Origin: a virus
IMG/VR virus record: IMGVR_UViG_3300032278_000023
Coordinates: 1 to 43,000 of that record
Strand: one strand, 5' to 3'
DNA: 43,000 nt
Position numbers and translations under genes: made by a program. The notes under the pieces were generated by a model. That model was not told where the DNA came from, did not search any database, and was given only the letters and a program-made list of their open reading frames with translations. Shown piece after piece: positions 26,990 through 33,600 of the stretch. Within the stretch, counting starts at the first letter, position 1. Each line of letters opens with the position of its first letter.

Positions 26990-27248
26990 TCTGTTAAAAA
27001 TTCATAACGAGAAATGGGCGGGCCGGAACCGCGCCATCGACCTGTGGTTAAGGGGCCACCCTGAACAGGCCGAGCGATTCCAAACATTCGTCCAGGCTTT
27101 TCTTGACATTCGTGATGAGGTGGGCCCGAAGCCGATGGCGTTGCAGAGCCTGCTCGATGCTCTGCTGCTGGATGAGGATCTGGATTTCGACGTTGAGTCT
27201 CTGCCCGCTCTTCGCACTTATATTCGGGAGGAGTTCCCCGATGCCTGA
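26967..27248 (+). CDS. Small helical protein of unknown function
   Basis: This is 93 residues from the ATG at 26967, chosen because GAGGAG lies six bases upstream; the adjacent ATG at 26970 is equally possible. All-helical pattern with a WAGRNRAIDLWLRGHPEQAERF segment and a leucine-rich second half. It overlaps the phosphoesterase gene by eight bases, suggesting coupled expression. It could be a partner of that enzyme; I do not recognise the family. Confidence 0.6.
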   Translation: MMGEPKDDLLKIHNEKWAGRNRAIDLWLRGHPEQAERFQTFVQAFLDIRDEVGPKPMALQSLLDALLLDEDLDFDVESLPALRTYIREEFPDA

Positions 27249-28308
27249 TCCCGAGGAGTTGATCCGGGCCCAGTACGAGGCCGAGCGTGATCGAGAGGAT
27301 GCGTTGGAGTCTGCGCGCCAGATGCGGCGCACGGCCAAGACGATCTCGGAGATCAAAGCCGAGAACCGTGATCTCCACCGGGCGGTGGATGTGCTCGAGG
27401 AGCATCTGTCGGTGCGCGAGGCCCTGGCGAAAGCTATCGCCAAGCCGCCCGTGGTCCGGCTGAAGAAGTCCAGGCGGGGCGAGGCTGTTATCCCTATCGC
27501 CGTGAACAGCGACGAACACTACGATGAAACGTTCACGCTGGAGAATACCGGGGGCATCAACGAACAGAACCCAGAGCTAGCCGAGCAGAAGGTCGAGAAC
27601 TACATACGGCGGCTGCTCAAACTGCTAGAGCGCGAGGCCCTGGCCTCCCCCATTCCCTACATGGTTCTGCCTATGCTGGGGGATATGATCTCGGGGGAGC
27701 TACACCCGAAGTCCGAGCGCGACTCTCCGATGACGCCCACCGAGGCCACGCGCTTTGCGTACCGGCTCAAGCGCCGGATCATCGACTCCCTCCTGGCTTG
27801 GGACATTCCCCGCATACTGATCCCGTGCGTCGATGGCAACCATGATCGGACCACGGAGAAGAGGACGCCGGGGCTGAACCAGAGGTACAGCCATGCCCAC
27901 GATCTGTACCTGAGACTGGCCGATCACTACGAGGAGGCTGGGGAAAAGCGGGTCGAGTTCTACATCCCGCAGCAAGACTTTGCGACCATGGAAATCTTCC
28001 CTGGCTACACCATTTGCATCACCCACGGCGACAGCGTGAAGGGTGGGTCCGGCATCGGAGGGCTGGCCCCGTCGCTCCTCCGAGCTGTATCTCGATGGCG
28101 TCAGGCATACCCCGCTGACCTCTACCTCCTGGGCCACCACCATCAATACTGGGATCTGAACACAGTGTGCGTGAACGGGTGCGCAGTGGGGTACAATCCG
28201 TTTGCAGCGTCCCTGGGTCTGGCTCCAAGCCCCCCGATGCAACTGTTCACCACGGTCCACACAGGGCGTCTGAGCAGGGCCACCACCTGCCCCATCTGGG
28301 TGGACTAA
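27241..28308 (+). CDS. Calcineurin-like metallophosphoesterase
   Basis: This is 355 residues from ATG 27241. All signature blocks of the family are present in order: DEH at 91-93, GD at 147-148, GNHD at 199-202, THGD at 261-264 and GHHH at 298-301. These bind two metal ions and hydrolyse phosphomono- or diesters. The first 75 residues form a charged helical extension (ERDREDALESARQMRRTAK and on) that is not part of the catalytic core and could bind a partner. Such phage enzymes include DNA-processing nucleases and cyclic-nucleotide phosphodiesterases, and sequence alone does not tell which. It sits in the late-direction gene group after lysis, followed at once (TAATG) by an HExxH protein. Confidence 0.88.
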   Translation: MPDPEELIRAQYEAERDREDALESARQMRRTAKTISEIKAENRDLHRAVDVLEEHLSVREALAKAIAKPPVVRLKKSRRGEAVIPIAVNSDEHYDETFTLENTGGINEQNPELAEQKVENYIRRLLKLLEREALASPIPYMVLPMLGDMISGELHPKSERDSPMTPTEATRFAYRLKRRIIDSLLAWDIPRILIPCVDGNHDRTTEKRTPGLNQRYSHAHDLYLRLADHYEEAGEKRVEFYIPQQDFATMEIFPGYTICITHGDSVKGGSGIGGLAPSLLRAVSRWRQAYPADLYLLGHHHQYWDLNTVCVNGCAVGYNPFAASLGLAPSPPMQLFTTVHTGRLSRATTCPIWVD

Positions 28309-28670
28309 TGGACCGCCAGCGTAGAAGGCTGGGCCGGATCAAGCGATGGCTTGAGTTGGAGTTTCCGGCTCCAGGGCATGTCCGGCTGTGGGTGGGAAAG
28401 ATGCCGAAAGCCTACGCGGATTGCCTTGGCACCTACCACCCTCCCGAGAACGGCCAGCCCGCCATGATCCGGCTGGCAAAGGATATCCCCATCTCCCAGG
28501 CTGTGGATACGATGATCCACGAGTGGACCCATGCGGTGGTGGACCCGGAGGGTGAGGGCCATGACAAATGTCACGGCGGGCACACCATCACAGAGTTCTA
28601 TCCGCAGTTGGGCCGGATCGAGCGAGCATTCCACGCTGCCCTGGACGGAGTCTTGAAACCCAATGAGTGA
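28308..28670 (+). CDS. Small HExxH metalloprotease-like protein
   Basis: This is 120 residues with IHEWTHAV (His71-Glu72-xx-His75), the zinc-binding and catalytic motif of zincins. HDKCHGGH follows about 15 residues later and may give the third ligand. The N-terminus is basic (DRQRRRLGRIKRW). The size fits a minimal SprT-like or ImmA-like domain, but without a helix-turn-helix or zinc ribbon. It may clip a host or phage protein; the target is unknown. The start ATG shares its A with the phosphoesterase stop, and its own end overlaps the next gene by eight bases, so these three are likely made together. Confidence 0.75.
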   Translation: MDRQRRRLGRIKRWLELEFPAPGHVRLWVGKMPKAYADCLGTYHPPENGQPAMIRLAKDIPISQAVDTMIHEWTHAVVDPEGEGHDKCHGGHTITEFYPQLGRIERAFHAALDGVLKPNE

Positions 28671-28881
28671 TATCGAGACGCGAATCAGTGTGCTTGAAAG
28701 CCAGTTGGCAGACACCCGCCACGCCGCCAGAAACTCAAGGCAGGTAATCCAGCTCTTATCGTCAGAGCAAGAACTTCTGCACCGGGAGCTAGTGGCCCTT
28801 AGAGCCAAGATGTACGCCGGGGTCAGCGTGGCCCTGGGCGTAGGCCCGCTCTTCGCGTGGCTCCTCGAGCTACTGCGTTAA
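28663..28881 (+). CDS. Small coiled-coil membrane protein
   Basis: This is 72 residues: an N-terminal charged heptad helix (about 3-48, TRISVLESQLADTRHAA and so on) and a C-terminal membrane segment (about 52-70, GVSVALGVGPLFAWLLELL). The shape is the inverse of the membrane protein at 25482-25766. It is the last gene of the rightward late unit. It might be a C-tail-anchored lysis accessory or superinfection factor; no family recognised. Confidence 0.6.
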   Translation: MSDIETRISVLESQLADTRHAARNSRQVIQLLSSEQELLHRELVALRAKMYAGVSVALGVGPLFAWLLELLR

Positions 28882-28935
28882 GGCGCTCCTGTCGCAGGAA
28901 ATCTCAGGGGTGATTTTTCCTGTTTTCCGTACCCA

Positions 28936-29007
28936 GGGGGGTTGGCCCAAGCAGGGGGCCAAGGCGGGGGCCAGGGGGGGCCAACTAAGGGCCAACTAAG
29001 GGCCACG
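28936..29007 (+). repeat. G-rich GGGCCAA repeat array with quadruplex potential
   Basis: Runs of three to eight G are spaced by CC-containing linkers, with GGGCCAA-type units repeated. Near the end the 11-base unit GGGCCAACTAA occurs twice in tandem, followed by GGGCCACGAG. Four or more G-runs within 60 bases could fold as a quadruplex on the plus strand, and the GGCC cores are self-complementary. Confidence 0.6.
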
Positions 29008-29026
29008 AGAAGGGCAGATAACCCCT

Positions 29027-29046
29027 CTTTTTTGGCCTCAAAAAAG
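29027..29046. terminator. Candidate bidirectional intrinsic terminator
   Basis: CTTTTTTG (29027-29034) and CAAAAAAG (29039-29046) form a perfect 8-bp stem around the 4-base loop GCCT. The A/T runs are part of the stem itself, giving a U-run in the transcript from either direction. It lies between the ends of two convergent transcription units, where such a signal is expected. The stem is AT-rich and therefore weak, so confidence is moderate. Confidence 0.4.
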
Positions 29047-29208
29047 GCCACTTCCCTGCCTACCGGGGTATGTGCTAGGGCACATTTTCGGGCCGGGGGG
29101 AAGGGGGCATTTCCGGTGCCAGAATCGGGGACTCCCCCCCGGCTCTAGCAGCCGTGTATTGGCGTAGGACAGATCCCGCGCTTTTTGTCCTGCTCGATGG
29201 GGCCAAGG

Positions 29209-29230
29209 CAGAAAGTGACACTTTCTGTCA
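29209..29230. promoter_or_regulatory. Nested palindrome, possible operator or terminator stem
   Basis: CAGAAAGTG and CACTTTCTG are perfect inverted copies separated by one base (29209-29227), and TGACA and TGTCA (29216-29230) form a second overlapping inverted repeat. As RNA the rightward transcript would form CAGAAAG/CTTTCTG with a five-base loop followed by TCATTTT. As DNA it looks like a two-fold protein-binding site. Confidence 0.4.
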
Positions 29231-29315
29231 TTTTGGGGTCGCCCTCAGATCGACAAGAGGATGATGCAGGCCCAGAGCGCCAAGCCCCGAGCCTCCACCA
29301 CATCAAACCATTCCA

Positions 29316-29804
29316 TTATTTCAGCACCATCGACACGCGGTCTTCGAGCGTGCAGCCGTCGATCACCACGCCGGCCTTGAGGCGATCCTTTATCGCAGCC
29401 TTATCGGGCTCCACCCTCACGCGGGTGAGATCCGGGGGCAGGCTGGCGTCCTCATCGACCACCACCGCCTGACTTTTGCGCCATGCAATCTTCACCCTCG
29501 GATCCGAGATCGTCACTAGTCCGAGATCGTGCAGCAGCGTCCGCTCGAGGTACGTCTTCAGCTTCTCCGCTCTCTTCTTGTGAGATCGGGCCCGCTCCTG
29601 AAGCCGTTTGGCGTGCTCCTCTATCGCCTTTCCCTCGGCGAGCTCGCCCAAGACATACAGGGCGACATTCACGGATTTGTCCTTGAGCGAGCCCTCGAGC
29701 TCATCCAGCTCATCGAGCGCCTCATCGTTCAATTCACCCGTCTCTCTGTCCGTGGCATCAAAGATGAGGCGCTCGATGGCCTCGCTTATTTCAAACAATC
29801 TCAT
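29316..29804 (-). CDS. Gp157 family protein
   Basis: This is 162 residues and the last gene of the leftward early operon. It matches the Siphovirus Gp157 family. An N-terminal segment MRLFEISEAIERL is followed by a long charged helix with AKRLQERARSHKKRAEKLKTYLERTL. The conserved C-terminal half contains DPRVKIAWRKSQAVVV, the Pro-Asp-Leu turn and RVRVEPDKAAIKDRLKAG. The family is linked to phage DNA metabolism next to annealing proteins and SSBs, and its biochemical role is not settled. I chose the ATG at 29804, preceded by GGGGAGAG, over an upstream TTG at 29822. Confidence 0.88.
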   Translation of the reverse strand: MRLFEISEAIERLIFDATDRETGELNDEALDELDELEGSLKDKSVNVALYVLGELAEGKAIEEHAKRLQERARSHKKRAEKLKTYLERTLLHDLGLVTISDPRVKIAWRKSQAVVVDEDASLPPDLTRVRVEPDKAAIKDRLKAGVVIDGCTLEDRVSMVLK

Positions 29805-30073
29805 ATCTGGCTCTCTCCCCAATTATCCTCATCGGCTCGTTCTTTCTGAATGAGCGCCTCGTATCCTGCGCTTTCATGCCTTATCGAGAAGCATTCGTCG
29901 CAAAATTCCTCGCCTTCAAAATCTCGATAGATGTGCTTCCCGACAGGAACCAGCTTCTCGCAGGTGTTACAGCACACTCTCCACTCTGGGATGGCGGCGA
30001 CGGTGAATTTGACACACTCCTTGCGTCTCTCCTCCACCCACTCCTCCACCCACTCATTTCTTGATTCAGCCAT
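29801..30073 (-). CDS. Small zinc-finger-like protein
   Basis: This is 90 residues. A charged Trp/Glu/Arg-rich N-terminus is followed by CCNTCEKLV and, about 25 residues later, FCDECFS, two CxxC pairs that would hold one zinc ion in a ribbon-type fold (aromatic and charged linker VGKHIYRDFEGEE). It resembles the phage zinc-ribbon proteins used as small DNA- or RNA-polymerase-binding factors, but the partner is unknown. It overlaps the Gp157 start by four bases and the upstream gene by eight. Confidence 0.65.
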   Translation of the reverse strand: MAESRNEWVEEWVEERRKECVKFTVAAIPEWRVCCNTCEKLVPVGKHIYRDFEGEEFCDECFSIRHESAGYEALIQKERADEDNWGESQI

Positions 30074-30323
30074 CCTCGGCCTCCATTTCTGCCAGCTCGG
30101 CGGGTGTGTGCCAACCGTTAATCATCGCCTCGAGTGTTCTGAAGTCAGGCTGGTCCGGGGCCATCGAGGCCGCCATGAACTCATCGTACTCTCGCTCCCA
30201 TTTCCAACTTTTTTCGACAACGCTGATGACCTCGCGTGCGCTCCAGTGCTCTTCGTCAGCTAGGTAGCCGAGGAAATGCACCCAGCCGTCCTCGTTGCTG
30301 ATGTCTCGAAGCCTCGTGCTCAT
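30066..30323 (-). CDS. Small acidic protein of unknown function
   Basis: This is 85 residues, acidic, with Trp/Tyr-rich helical segments (DGWVHFLGYLADEEHW, then VVEKSWKWEREYDEF) and a C-terminal TPAELAEMEAEDG tail. It overlaps the genes on both sides (ATGA with the ERF gene), so it is translated as part of the same operon. No family recognised. Acidic small proteins in early phage operons often bind host factors, but there is no direct evidence here. Confidence 0.6.
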   Translation of the reverse strand: MSTRLRDISNEDGWVHFLGYLADEEHWSAREVISVVEKSWKWEREYDEFMAASMAPDQPDFRTLEAMINGWHTPAELAEMEAEDG

Positions 30324-30883
30324 TTTGCAGCCTCCTTTTGGATGAAGTCGCGGTACCGTTTCACCTCTTGAACCGTCGCGGGGATGTGATCCGTACTGAA
30401 GCCGACACCCTCACACACATCCGACCATGACAGGCCAGACTTGTCGAACTCGCCCCGCAGCGTCTTCCGCTCGAGCTGGAGCTCCTGATGCCGGATCTCG
30501 AGAAACTCGGCATCGTCCTCTTCCACCCCACCCGGAGCGAGCGAGAGGGCCGACAATAGAAGGTATCGCCGGTAGTAGGTCAAAAGACTGCCTGTGGCCT
30601 GCCCCCCATTGCTGGTGTCCAGCGCCATTTCGCTGACCTCCCGCTCTCCCGTCTCCGCATCCGTCAGGATGGTCTGGACGGTGGTGGTGTTCGTCTCGGG
30701 GTAGTACCGACAGGGCTGGGTGACGGTGATGCCGTGCTTGCAGCACACGGGCACCGCATCGGTCAGCGCCTTGAGCAGTGAGGGGTAGCGGTTGTTACGC
30801 CCCCCAACCTTGTCGGTGGTCACCTCGGAACCGAGCTCGATTTGAACCAACGCGATCCGGGTGTGCAGCGTTCTGTCACCCAT
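30320..30883 (-). CDS. erf: ERF family single-strand annealing protein
   Basis: This is 187 residues. The core agrees with ERF-type recombinases: ALVQIELGSEVTTDKVG and NNRYPSLLKALTDAVP at the start, GITVTQPCRY, and the hallmark GQATGSLLTYYRRYLLLSAL followed by an acidic EEDDA. The C-terminal 60 residues form a separate charged domain. ERF proteins anneal complementary single strands in phage recombination and circularisation. The TAATG overlap with the SSB-like gene upstream and the Gp157 gene two genes downstream form a standard phage single-strand DNA module. Confidence 0.9.
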   Translation of the reverse strand: MGDRTLHTRIALVQIELGSEVTTDKVGGRNNRYPSLLKALTDAVPVCCKHGITVTQPCRYYPETNTTTVQTILTDAETGEREVSEMALDTSNGGQATGSLLTYYRRYLLLSALSLAPGGVEEDDAEFLEIRHQELQLERKTLRGEFDKSGLSWSDVCEGVGFSTDHIPATVQEVKRYRDFIQKEAAK

Positions 30884-31284
30884 TAGAAAGGCACCTCATC
30901 CGCTCGAGGTAGGTCTTCGCCGGCTGATGCGACAGGAGTGAGGGGGGCAGTCACGGGCCCGCGCTCTACATCGTGATCGACGACATGCTCGACCAGATCG
31001 ATGCCCGCAATCTCCAGATCCGTGAAGTACACCGTCTTGCCCTCTGGGTTCACCCAATCGCGACCCCGGAGCTGCCAGCGGACGAGCACAAACTGGCCTC
31101 GGCTGAAGGCGTCTAGCCTATCGGTCATGTCCTGCACGCCTTTGAACTTGACGTACACCGGAAACGGGTCCGAAGGTTTGTTCACGAGAATCAGGTCGCG
31201 GATCTTGAACGTCCCCTCTTTCCCTTTATGCTCGGTTTCACCGATTTGGTGGACGAGCCCCATCGTGGTGTGTGTTTGATCCAT
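30883..31284 (-). CDS. Single-stranded DNA-binding-like protein (DUF3127 type)
   Basis: This is 133 residues from the ATG at 31284, chosen for GAGAGGGG upstream; an in-frame TTG at 31302 is the alternative. It has an OB-fold-like start (GLVHQIGETEHKGKEGTF, DLILVNKPSDPFPVYVKF), a middle with GQFVLVRWQLRGRDW, and an acidic C-terminus ending DEVPF, close to the DDIPF tip by which bacterial SSB recruits partners. It would coat single-stranded DNA for the ERF annealing protein encoded directly after it. Confidence 0.78.
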   Translation of the reverse strand: MDQTHTTMGLVHQIGETEHKGKEGTFKIRDLILVNKPSDPFPVYVKFKGVQDMTDRLDAFSRGQFVLVRWQLRGRDWVNPEGKTVYFTDLEIAGIDLVEHVVDHDVERGPVTAPLTPVASAGEDLPRADEVPF

Positions 31285-31298
31285 GTCATTCCCCTCTC

Positions 31299-31511
31299 TC
31301 AACTGGAAAAAAAGTATCCCAGAAAACCGCAGATGACGATCAGAGCCGAGCCGATAGCCAGGCCAGCCGGGTCATCCCAAATTGAGTTCAGTTCGCCCCG
31401 CCGGACATGCCGGCGGAACTGCCTCGCGAAATGATCCGCGCAGTGTGGGCATATTTCACCCTCATTGCGCGCGAACAGCTCGCTTTCACATAAGGCGCAC
31501 CTTGCCGTCAT
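31299..31511 (-). CDS. Small zinc-ribbon membrane protein
   Basis: This is 70 residues. ARCALCESELF and EICPHCADHF give two CxxC pairs near the N-terminus, and a C-terminal membrane segment (about 50-68, GLAIGSALIVICGFLGYFF) follows an Arg-rich stretch. The zinc part would face the cytoplasm. It lies two bases after the preceding gene's stop. Function unknown; the combination suggests a membrane-tethered factor. Confidence 0.6.
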   Translation of the reverse strand: MTARCALCESELFARNEGEICPHCADHFARQFRRHVRRGELNSIWDDPAGLAIGSALIVICGFLGYFFSS

Positions 31512-31513
31512 AA

Positions 31514-31747
31514 CTACTGGCCCCCCGCCGAGACGGCGAGTGCCGCCTCTTCCGCCGTTCTCGGCACAGCGTAAACGTCAGACGCGCCCACCGTATTGCC
31601 GTTTGCATCGACGAGGCGCTGCTTCATATCTTTCCCGCCATCGATCTTCCCGGCTAGGTCGCGCAGGATTCGCGCTACCTCGGTGCGTCCAGAATCGTCA
31701 ACGAATGCCGCGTTGGTGATGTTCATTTCAAGCGAGAAAATAGCCAT
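31514..31747 (-). CDS. First gene of the leftward early operon, small conserved phage protein
   Basis: This is 77 residues. The pattern NITNAAFVDDSGRTEVARIL, RDLAGKI and LVDANGNTVG is familiar from many phage early regions and has no assigned function. Ribosome binding site AAGGAG lies about ten bases upstream. As first gene after the leftward promoter at 31808-31835 it may be an early takeover or regulatory protein; this is inference from position. Confidence 0.7.
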   Translation of the reverse strand: MAIFSLEMNITNAAFVDDSGRTEVARILRDLAGKIDGGKDMKQRLVDANGNTVGASDVYAVPRTAEEAALAVSAGGQ

Positions 31748-31807
31748 GTCTGTGTTACTCCTTTTCAGTTAGTTACGCGGGCGTCCGTGGTGCTCGATAC
31801 TTTGCCC

Positions 31808-31835
31808 ATTGTAGACACATTGTCGGCGATTACAA
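31808..31835 (-). promoter_or_regulatory. Candidate leftward early promoter
   Basis: Read on the minus strand, -35 TTGTAA (31835-31830) and -10 TACAAT (31813-31808) are 16 bases apart, with four and five consensus matches. It lies about 60 bases upstream of the first leftward gene, in the 154-base gap between divergent units. The two boxes form an imperfect inverted repeat (TTGTA and TACAA), so the site might double as an operator. Confidence 0.45.
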
Positions 31836-31874
31836 GGGGGGCTTGAGTCTTTTTTCATAGGGGTCATTGCTCCG

Positions 31875-31889
31875 CAGACGTTTCGTCTG
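31875..31889. promoter_or_regulatory. Palindrome upstream of the Cro-like gene, candidate operator
   Basis: CAGACG, TTT, CGTCTG is a perfect 6+3+6 inverted repeat ending 12 bases before the ATG at 31902. It may bind the small regulator encoded next to it, or as RNA form a hairpin close to the start codon. No second identical copy was noticed in the gap, which weakens the operator reading. Confidence 0.4.
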
Positions 31890-31901
31890 TACTCTCCCTG
31901 G

Positions 31902-32141
31902 ATGGTAAAAAAATCACTGGTTCGATGGTGCGAAACGGAAGGGGAGAGCATCCGAGCTCTGGATGTGGCGGTGGGTGGCGGCGGCCAGGTGGCGAAATTT
32001 GCCTCCGGAGAGCGCCTCCTTCCCCTACCGCTGGCTGCGCGAGTGTCCGATCACACTGGGATCCCGCTCTCGAGGCTGCTCGAGCCCGAGCAGATGGTGC
32101 AGGCTCGGTCTATTTTTGCGGCGGTGGCGAGGTCGCTGTGA
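31902..32141 (+). CDS. Cro-like / small HTH regulator
   Basis: This is 79 residues. The segment VAKFASGERLLPLPLAARVSDHTGIPLSRLL follows the usual end of Cro/YdaS-type helix-turn-helix domains (a Ser-Gly-x-Arg turn, then Ala-x-x-Val and TGIPLSRL). The expected first helices (about 18-28) are Gly-rich and degenerate, which lowers certainty. It is the first gene of the rightward early unit, divergent from the annealing operon, as cro is in lambdoid phages. The ribosome binding site is weak (CCCTGG). It overlaps the next gene by GTGA. Confidence 0.6.
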   Translation: MVKKSLVRWCETEGESIRALDVAVGGGGQVAKFASGERLLPLPLAARVSDHTGIPLSRLLEPEQMVQARSIFAAVARSL

Positions 32142-32524
32142 CCGATACGGTCACACGGCACGAGGAGGTGCGCCGGCAGTGTCAGGTGTTCCATGTGGAA
32201 CACCCAGATGTTTGGAGGCTTTTCTGCCAGTTCGCGCTCGAGAAGGCGGAGCTGGGATACGAGCATTTCGGGGCGAGGGCGGTGCTGGAGCGCATCCGGT
32301 GGGAAACGTCTGCGGGGGGCACATCCCCAGACCTGAAATTCAACGATCACTTCGTGCCTTTCTACGCGCGCCGGTTCAACCGCATGCATCCGGAGCTCGG
32401 TGGGGGTGAGTTTTTCCGCGTTCGAGCGCAGACAACGCGGCAACGTGCGGCGACGGGGCGTGCCGCATTTCAAGGGGGGGTGAGAACCAATGGCGAGACG
32501 AAAAGCGTGGTTCAGGGTCGCTGA
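32138..32524 (+). CDS. Conserved early phage protein of unknown function
   Basis: This is 128 residues starting at the GTG in the GTGA overlap at 32138. The pattern HPDVWRLFCQFALEKAELGYEHFGA, AVLERIRWET, LKFNDHFVPFYARRF and MHPELGGGEFFRVRA is a familiar small phage and prophage protein found near replication genes, with no assigned function. The frame stays open upstream of 32138, but that part only mirrors the regulator gene in another frame and lacks coding character. The C-terminus overlaps the replication protein by 35 bases. Confidence 0.7.
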   Translation: MTDTVTRHEEVRRQCQVFHVEHPDVWRLFCQFALEKAELGYEHFGARAVLERIRWETSAGGTSPDLKFNDHFVPFYARRFNRMHPELGGGEFFRVRAQTTRQRAATGRAAFQGGVRTNGETKSVVQGR

Positions 32525-33269
32525 CTCGGTCCTGCATGACAATTTCAGCAACGACCAGCTCGCGGTCTGGGTCAGACTGCTGGCTGCCATGAACAGCCGG
32601 TGGGCTAGGCACGGCCTGACCGCTGACGAAGCTGGCACCATCGAGCTCTCAAGTCGAGAAGTGGCGCTCATAACTGGCCGGTTTCGCCGAGATGTCGGGG
32701 AGAAGTCTCTGAGAAGTCTCGGAGATATCTGCGGGATATCTGTCGAAAGAGAGGGAGAGTTGTTGCGGTTGTCGGTGCCTAAGTTCTCGGATTTTCAGGG
32801 TTTGCGAAGCCCGAAATTCATCCGAAACGAGCCGCCAACTGTCGATACGCCACCTCCCCCTCCCCCTCCCCCTCCCACGCCCCCTATTAGTAAGTCCTCG
32901 GACGCTGCGAAACGTCTTGCGGAGGGGATGCGTTTGTCTCTGGAGGGGAAGGCTGAGCGTGATGGCCGGAAGCTGCGGCGTCACAGTCCGGACGTTTGGG
33001 CCCGCGATATGGACAAGCTGCTGCGTGTGGATGGCATCGCGGCGGACGAGATTGCTCGAGTGATCTGTTGGGCGGTGGATGATTCATTCTGGGGGGGTGT
33101 AATTGCCAGCCCAGCGGGTCTTCGTCGGAACTGGGACAAGGTCAGCGTGCAGGTGGCCCGCTCGGTCGCGGTCGCAGACCCATTTGACGCAGCGCGGCAG
33201 GTGCTCGCTGAATCGGAGGAGAAGGATGGACGCTCGAGAGAAGGCGCTCAGGCTCGGCTCACTCACTGA
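32490..33269 (+). CDS. Replication initiator-like protein (phage O type)
   Basis: This is 259 residues with a two-part plan. An N-terminal winged-helix-like domain (about 1-110: KAWFRVADSVLHDN, then NDQLAVWVRLLAAMNSR and ELSSREVALITGR) is joined by a proline-rich linker (about 120-131, nine prolines in a row) to a C-terminal domain with IARVICWAVDDSFWGGVI and SPAGLRRNWDKV. The last motif is common in phage replisome organisers. It would bind the origin and recruit helicase machinery. The linker DNA is a perfect 6-base repeat. The next gene overlaps its end by 44 bases. Confidence 0.75.
   Translation: MARRKAWFRVADSVLHDNFSNDQLAVWVRLLAAMNSRWARHGLTADEAGTIELSSREVALITGRFRRDVGEKSLRSLGDICGISVEREGELLRLSVPKFSDFQGLRSPKFIRNEPPTVDTPPPPPPPPPTPPISKSSDAAKRLAEGMRLSLEGKAERDGRKLRRHSPDVWARDMDKLLRVDGIAADEIARVICWAVDDSFWGGVIASPAGLRRNWDKVSVQVARSVAVADPFDAARQVLAESEEKDGRSREGAQARLTH
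32855..32876 (+). repeat. TCCCCC hexanucleotide tandem repeat
   Basis: T occurs at 32855, 32861, 32867 and 32873 with C runs between, giving three full TCCCCC units and part of a fourth inside the replication protein gene. The complementary strand is a regular G5-A array that can form a quadruplex. It encodes the polyproline linker. Confidence 0.8.
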
Positions 33270-33600
33270 GATGCTGGTGGCTTACGGGCAGACAGCGACT
33301 CCGGACAGGCTCAAGAGCCTAGGCAATCTGACGAAGGGGGTGCCGGTGGATGTGTTTCGCGAGGCGTGCCAGCTCGCGTGCATCCAGCACGAGGGCGGCT
33401 GGCCTCCGGGCCCCGGCGATGTCATCAAGGCGGCGCTGCAACTGGCTCCGGGCGAGGTGAACCCAGGCCAGGCGCGGAGTCTGCCTCGCTGGTATCGGCG
33501 GGCGACGTTCCAACTCCGGGGTGGGCTGGACGAGCGGCCTCGTGAGATAGAAGGGCGTGGGCCCGCGTCGATTCTCGAGCTCGCGAAGGAGGTGAAATGA
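33226..33600 (+). CDS. Possible helicase-loader-like replication protein
   Basis: This is 124 residues from ATG 33226, with GGAG close upstream. Entirely helical N-terminal part (LRLGSLTEMLVAYGQTA, then GVPVDVFREACQLACIQ and GWPPGPGDVIKAALQLAPG). The pattern resembles small phage helicase loaders or inhibitors (G39P-like), in which a helical domain samples DNA while the tail binds helicase, and the position right after the O-like gene is where a loader is expected. The resemblance is weak, so the name is tentative. It overlaps the following 29-residue frame by ATGA. Confidence 0.55.
   Translation: MDAREKALRLGSLTEMLVAYGQTATPDRLKSLGNLTKGVPVDVFREACQLACIQHEGGWPPGPGDVIKAALQLAPGEVNPGQARSLPRWYRRATFQLRGGLDERPREIEGRGPASILELAKEVK

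Larger units (their letters stand above)
28882..29315 (+). other. Gene-free region between convergent operons
   Basis: This stretch of 434 bases has no convincing gene. It separates the rightward late genes from the 3' end of the leftward early operon, so transcription ends here from both sides. It holds a G-rich repeat array (28936-29007), a T/A stem-loop (29027-29046), a second G-rich tract near 29092-29107, an AGGACA/TGTCCT inverted repeat (29166-29191) and a compact palindrome (29209-29230). As one of the largest gaps in an otherwise packed genome it is also a candidate place for a packaging or replication signal, which is inference. Confidence 0.7.

Noticed and set aside
28942-29148. 68-residue plus-strand frame in the gene-free gap
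   Set aside because: Starts on TTG, is low-complexity Gly/Gln and is produced by the G-rich repeat; no coding signal.
31925-32137. Upstream extension of the frame used by the gene at 32138
   Set aside because: It overlaps the Cro-like gene in another frame with atypical composition. The family's conserved part begins after the GTG at 32138.
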